A stretch of DNA of 47,663 bases from Bacteroidales bacterium (GTDB lineage: Bacteria; Bacteroidota; Bacteroidia; Bacteroidales; JAFGHD01). Of the stretch, positions 43,879 to 47,663 are shown one piece after another. Positions within the stretch are counted from its first letter, which is position 1; each line of letters opens with the position of its first letter. The position numbers were made by a program, and so were the translations under genes. The DNA is taken from contig JAFGHD010000092.1 in the NCBI GenBank assembly GCA_016939365.1, positions 1 through 47,663 of the forward strand, in the 5' to 3' direction. The notes under the pieces were generated by a model. It was not told the origin of the DNA, ran no database searches, and was given only the letters and a program-made list of their open reading frames with translations.

Positions 43879-46419
43879 ATGACAAGTAACCGCATCCCGC
43901 TGATACTGATCACTGCCCTTTTTCTGGCCGGTTGCGGTAACATGACTTCCGTCCGGGAAAACACCCTGCACGCTGGATGGGAGTTCAGGGAAGCCGGGAT
44001 GGGCCCCTGGCGGGTAGCCGATGTTCCAGGCTGCATTCACGATGACCTGCTCCGTCACGGGCTGATTCCCGATCCCTTCCTTATAGACAATGAGAGGAAA
44101 ATCCAATGGGTTGAGGACAAACGATGGGAATACCGGCTGGAATTTTCCATTCCGTCAGAATTCGGCAGGGCTGAGCACCTTACACTCCGGTTTGAAGGAC
44201 TGGACACTCATGCGGATGTTTACCTGGATGATTCACTTCATCTGACGGCCAACAATATGTTTCGCGCATGGGAAATCAACCTGGATGCTATCGCAGGGAA
44301 GGGAACACATACCCTTCATGTCATTTTCCATCCCGCGGCTATGATGGATTCCATCGCAGCCTCCTTACTGCCGTACCGGCTACCTGACCGTCGGGCTTTT
44401 TCAAGGAAAGCGCCATATCAATACGGTTGGGACTGGGGGCCCAGGCTGATCACCTGCGGTATCTGGAAGCCGGTCAGACTGATCGGTTGGAACTCCGTCA
44501 GATTGACATCCGCGGGCATTCACGCCGACAGTATTAAAGGGGATACAGCTTATATGAGTGCAGAGGCTGAAGTTTTTTCAGACCGCACCCGGCAGGCAAT
44601 ATTCCGGCTAACCGACTCACAGACAGGCACCCTGATCAGCAACACCTCCGCAGAGCTCATTCCCGGACAGAACCGTATGACCACCGCTTTCCTCATCGAT
44701 GAGCCGCATCTCTGGTGGACGAATGGCCTGGGCGAATCACCGCTTTACCATTTCAGGATCGAAGTCATTTCAGGAAAAGACAGGGCGATCCTGGAAAAGG
44801 CTGCGGGATGCAGGACCATTAAACTGATGACACCCACCGACACGATAGGCAGGGCCTTTTATTTCAGGCTGAACGGCGTGCCCGTATTCATGAAGGGAGC
44901 AAACTACATACCCATGCACAGCTTCCCGGGCCGAGTCGACTCCTCCGGGATGCGGCAACTGATCACCGGTGCCGCGGCGGCCGGGATGAACATGCTACGG
45001 GTCTGGGGAGGAGGTATCTACGAGGACGACCTTTTCTACGACCTGTGCGACCGCCATGGGATACTGGTCTGGCAGGATTTTATGTTCGCCTGCAACATGG
45101 TGCCGGGTGACAGCGCCTTCGTGGAAAATGTGAGGCAGGAGGCCATCGGGCAGGTGAAGAGGCTGAAAGGCCATCCGTGCCTTGCCCTTTGGTGCGGTAA
45201 CAACGAATCTGAAGAGGGCTGGTTCAACTGGGGATGGCAGAAAACACTCGGATACACACCGGAGGATTCGCTGCGAATCTGGGAGGATTACAGGAATATT
45301 TTTCACCGGATATTACCCGGAGTGGTGGCCGGATATGACGGGAGGCGCTCCTACTGGCCCTCCTCCCCTTCAACAGGCTGGGGGCATCCGGAAGCCCTGA
45401 ATTCTGGTGACATGCATTACTGGGGAGTTTGGTGGGGAAAAGAGCCCTTCGAGGTTTACGGTGAAAAAGTGGGACGTTTCATGAGTGAGTACGGTTTTCA
45501 AGGATTCCCTGATATGCAGACCATCCGGGAGTTCATGGATGGGGGACCTTTTGACCTGCTGTCTCCAAAACTGCTGAATCACCAGAAACACCCCACGGGA
45601 ATGGAGCTGATCCGGACGTATATGGAAAGGGATTTTGTTGTCCCTGTGAATTTCGAAGACTATGCGTACATCAGCCAGATCGTACAGGCAGAGGGTATCC
45701 GGAAAGCCATCGAAGCCCACCGCCGTGCCATGCCTTGGTGCATGGGAACCTTGTACTGGCAACTGAATGACTGCTGGCCCGCTATTTCATGGTCCTCCAT
45801 CGATCACCAGGGCAGGTGGAAAGCACTGCATTACACCGCACAGGATGCCTACCACAATATCGCATTATCCTGCCGCCAGAATGACCGCATCACCTCGGTA
45901 TTCATCGTTTCCGACAGCCTGAAGCCCTTTACTGCCCGCCTCACCACCCGGGTCACCGGCTTCGACGGTCAAAAGCTATGGAAAAAAGTCTCGGACATCA
46001 CAGTGCCTCCGCAAAGTGCAGTAAAAGCCATGAGCCTGTCTGCAGGGGAACTGCCTTCAGCCTGGGATCCCGAATGCTCATTCCTGCATGCCGAACTGGA
46101 AACAACTATGGGTATCATGGCAGAGACGGTGTACTATTTTGTAAAGCCTGTCCATCAAAAACTTCCTGATGCCCGTATCGGATATGAAATCCGGTCCATC
46201 GCCTCCGGTTATCAGATCAGGTTATGGTCTGACCGTCTGGCAAGATTTGTCCGCCTGGATGCTTCTCCACTCCAGGGCACCTTTTCGGACAATTTCTTCG
46301 ACCTCCTTCCGGGGGATACGGTAACAGCAAGGTACACGACAGATGCTGCACCGGATGAGATGACGAAGCACTTCCAACTGCTACATCTCGCAGAAACCAT
46401 CCCGGACAGGCCGCAGTGA
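43879..46419 (+). CDS. GH2 beta-mannosidase lipoprotein
   Basis: 846 residues from ATG 43879; the TTG at 43861 lies within the promoter box and is rejected. Lipoprotein signal with LAGC followed by GN. N-terminal jelly-roll domain (about 30-190), immunoglobulin-like domain (about 200-310), TIM barrel (about 315-640) and C-terminal beta domains. Acid/base Glu443 lies in WCGNNES and nucleophile Glu537 in MSEYGFQGFP, both as expected for GH2 beta-mannosidases. It removes beta-mannose from glycan or mannan ends, probably at the outer membrane. No SusC/D pair or other mannan gene is adjacent. Confidence 0.93.
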   Translation: MTSNRIPLILITALFLAGCGNMTSVRENTLHAGWEFREAGMGPWRVADVPGCIHDDLLRHGLIPDPFLIDNERKIQWVEDKRWEYRLEFSIPSEFGRAEHLTLRFEGLDTHADVYLDDSLHLTANNMFRAWEINLDAIAGKGTHTLHVIFHPAAMMDSIAASLLPYRLPDRRAFSRKAPYQYGWDWGPRLITCGIWKPVRLIGWNSVRLTSAGIHADSIKGDTAYMSAEAEVFSDRTRQAIFRLTDSQTGTLISNTSAELIPGQNRMTTAFLIDEPHLWWTNGLGESPLYHFRIEVISGKDRAILEKAAGCRTIKLMTPTDTIGRAFYFRLNGVPVFMKGANYIPMHSFPGRVDSSGMRQLITGAAAAGMNMLRVWGGGIYEDDLFYDLCDRHGILVWQDFMFACNMVPGDSAFVENVRQEAIGQVKRLKGHPCLALWCGNNESEEGWFNWGWQKTLGYTPEDSLRIWEDYRNIFHRILPGVVAGYDGRRSYWPSSPSTGWGHPEALNSGDMHYWGVWWGKEPFEVYGEKVGRFMSEYGFQGFPDMQTIREFMDGGPFDLLSPKLLNHQKHPTGMELIRTYMERDFVVPVNFEDYAYISQIVQAEGIRKAIEAHRRAMPWCMGTLYWQLNDCWPAISWSSIDHQGRWKALHYTAQDAYHNIALSCRQNDRITSVFIVSDSLKPFTARLTTRVTGFDGQKLWKKVSDITVPPQSAVKAMSLSAGELPSAWDPECSFLHAELETTMGIMAETVYYFVKPVHQKLPDARIGYEIRSIASGYQIRLWSDRLARFVRLDASPLQGTFSDNFFDLLPGDTVTARYTTDAAPDEMTKHFQLLHLAETIPDRPQ

Positions 46420-46479
46420 ATGTTAAAATTACAGCACCGGCCCATTGCGACATCCCTTAATGAGATAATGAAAAACACC

Positions 46480-46487
46480 TATTTTCG
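46480..46487 (+). promoter_or_regulatory. -7-like box directly before the last gene
   Basis: TATTTTCG, one base off TAnnTTTG, ending 5 bases before the ATG at 46493. It has the same short spacing to the start codon as the box of the radical SAM gene. Confidence 0.35.
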
Positions 46488-46492
46488 CAGCC

Positions 46493-47663
46493 ATGATCCT
46501 CTTGTACCGGTGGAGCCGTATATGGTTCATCATGAGGAGCCCCCGGCATGTCCATCCGGGAGTGGCTTTTCTTGCTGTCATGCTGCTTCTGTGGATTCCG
46601 CGGCACATCGATGCCCAGGATACCCTGAGGATCATGCATTACAACCTCCTTTACTTCGGATATAATACCAGCAGCTGCAATTCGTCAAACAACAACGTTT
46701 ACGAAAAGGCAGACCATCTGAAAACGATCGTGGGCCATGTCCGGCCGGATATTTTTACTGTGAATGAAATCAGCAAGATACAAACCTACCATGACCTGAT
46801 CCTCGAGACGGCGCTGAACGTCAACGGCACGACCAGTTACAAGAAAGGAAATCCTTCCAACCAGGCCGGTTCGACGATCATCAACCAGGTATTTTACAAC
46901 TCGGACAAACTGGTTTTGAAATCCTCCCTGTCCATCATCACCAATGTCAGGGACGTAGACATTTTCAGGTTCTATTACCATTCCGGCGGGCAGGTCCAGG
47001 GCGATACGGTATATCTTCATTGTGTAGTAGCGCACCTGAAGGCAGGTTCGGGCGGAGATGACGAGGCTGAGCGGGCGGATGAGACCTTCCGGGTCATGAG
47101 CTATCTGAATGATATCGGTGCGTCAGGCAACTGGTGTTTCATGGGTGACCTGAACGTGTACCGTTCTTCAGAGCAGGCTTTCCAGAATCTCATTGCTCAT
47201 CCCAACAGTTCGATCCGTTTTTACGATCCGGTCAACAAGATCGGATACTGGAATGGAAACTCCACGTTTGCAGCCGTGCACACGCAGTCCACCCATACCT
47301 CCGGCGAGTGCCCCTCCACAGGCGGCATGGATGACCGTTTCGACTTCATCCTGGTTTCGGATGAAATCCTGCTGGGCTCAGCAGGTATTCAGTATGTCAT
47401 GGAGTCATACCATGCCCTGGGGCAGGACGGGCTGCACTACAACAAATCCCTGCTGGATCCTCCGGTCAACAATTCGGTACCCACGGATGTACTGGATGCA
47501 TTGTATGACATGTCGGACCACCTGCCGGTGGTGACCGCCCTGCGTATTGACCTGGGATCCGGCCTACACGACATCCGCAATCCTCTGGCGGGAATACGTG
47601 TCACAAATCCGTTTAGTGGTGATCTGGAGTTGTGGATTCCTGACCTTCCGGACGCAACCATCC
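46493..47663 (+). CDS. Secreted endonuclease/exonuclease/phosphatase-family protein (3' end cut)
   Basis: About 390 residues are present, open to the window end. From ATG 46493: MILLYRWSRIWFIMRSP, then a hydrophobic stretch ending HIDAQ that acts as a signal peptide; ATG 46532 is an alternative start giving a more normal signal length. The EEP fold starts at LRIMHYNLLYFG and carries the usual motifs: DIFTVNEIS (metal Glu), NWCFMGDLNVY (Asp/Asn), MDDRFDFILVS and MSDHLPVVTAL (final Asp-His). The last residues, IRVTNPFSGDLELW, look like the start of a T9SS C-terminal sorting domain. It should be an exported nuclease or phosphodiesterase. The nucleic-acid substrate is not proven by sequence. Confidence 0.85.
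   Translation, partial: MILLYRWSRIWFIMRSPRHVHPGVAFLAVMLLLWIPRHIDAQDTLRIMHYNLLYFGYNTSSCNSSNNNVYEKADHLKTIVGHVRPDIFTVNEISKIQTYHDLILETALNVNGTTSYKKGNPSNQAGSTIINQVFYNSDKLVLKSSLSIITNVRDVDIFRFYYHSGGQVQGDTVYLHCVVAHLKAGSGGDDEAERADETFRVMSYLNDIGASGNWCFMGDLNVYRSSEQAFQNLIAHPNSSIRFYDPVNKIGYWNGNSTFAAVHTQSTHTSGECPSTGGMDDRFDFILVSDEILLGSAGIQYVMESYHALGQDGLHYNKSLLDPPVNNSVPTDVLDALYDMSDHLPVVTALRIDLGSGLHDIRNPLAGIRVTNPFSGDLELWIPDLPDATI

Overview
The window looks like part of a Bacteroidota (Bacteroidetes) chromosome, probably from an anaerobic or fermentative member near the Bacteroidales/Marinilabiliales. This rests on several things: a type IX secretion (T9SS) C-terminal sorting domain on the CotH protein and what looks like the start of one on the last gene; promoter boxes of the Bacteroidetes TAnnTTTG type; a TonB-dependent receptor; many lipoproteins; the families DUF6146 and DUF6132; and a panC-panD-flippase-rfaE2-radA cluster. 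Taxonomy was inferred from gene content only. I saw no tRNA, rRNA, CRISPR array, transposase or phage gene. Both ends cut through genes.

Layout. 1-766: 3' part of a GH43 glycosidase, whose reading frame is broken at the window edge by an inverted repeat. 915-3911 (-): secreted CotH-kinase/lamin-tail protein with a T9SS tail. 4168-7736 (-): three-gene redox operon, a duplicated zinc-ribbon protein followed by NfnA and NfnB (electron-bifurcating transhydrogenase); NfnB carries a third copy of the same zinc-ribbon module. 7958-11416 (-): 1152-residue protein joining a sensor-like region, two receiver-like domains and a PEP-synthase-type ATP-binding domain. 11726-13081: NADP-type glutamate dehydrogenase with a clear intrinsic terminator. 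13309-15021: divergent TetR paralogue and a CHAD protein. 15358-22810: TetR-TolC-FKBP-MFP-RND efflux operon with a good promoter and a perfect 7-7-7 inverted repeat that is a candidate operator. 22890-24668 (-): ClC channel/antiporter with CBS domains. 24928-27829: TonB-dependent receptor and a small TonB-C-terminal-domain protein. 28052-30477: B12-type radical SAM protein, cyclophilin lipoprotein, small GNAT-like protein. 30483-32699 (-): zinc-ribbon protein, LemA, M48 protease with its own C-terminal zinc ribbon. 32800-33204: DUF6146 lipoprotein. 33213-37803 (-): thioredoxin-like, panC, panD, flippase, rfaE2, radA. 37901-39818 (-): acyl-CoA carboxyltransferase and biotin carrier. 40166-41193: MmcQ/YjbR, DUF6132 and membrane thioredoxin. 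41364-43799 (-): MutS2. 43879-46419: GH2 beta-mannosidase lipoprotein. 46493-end: secreted endonuclease/exonuclease/phosphatase-family protein, cut by the window end.

How it works together. Glycosidases at both ends and the TonB receptor suggest polysaccharide use. NfnAB, GDH and the carboxyltransferase/biotin pair fit fermentative redox and propionate metabolism. The least explained parts are the zinc-ribbon modules tied to NfnAB, the receiver/PEP-synthase-like fusion next to them, and the zinc-ribbon/LemA/M48 set.
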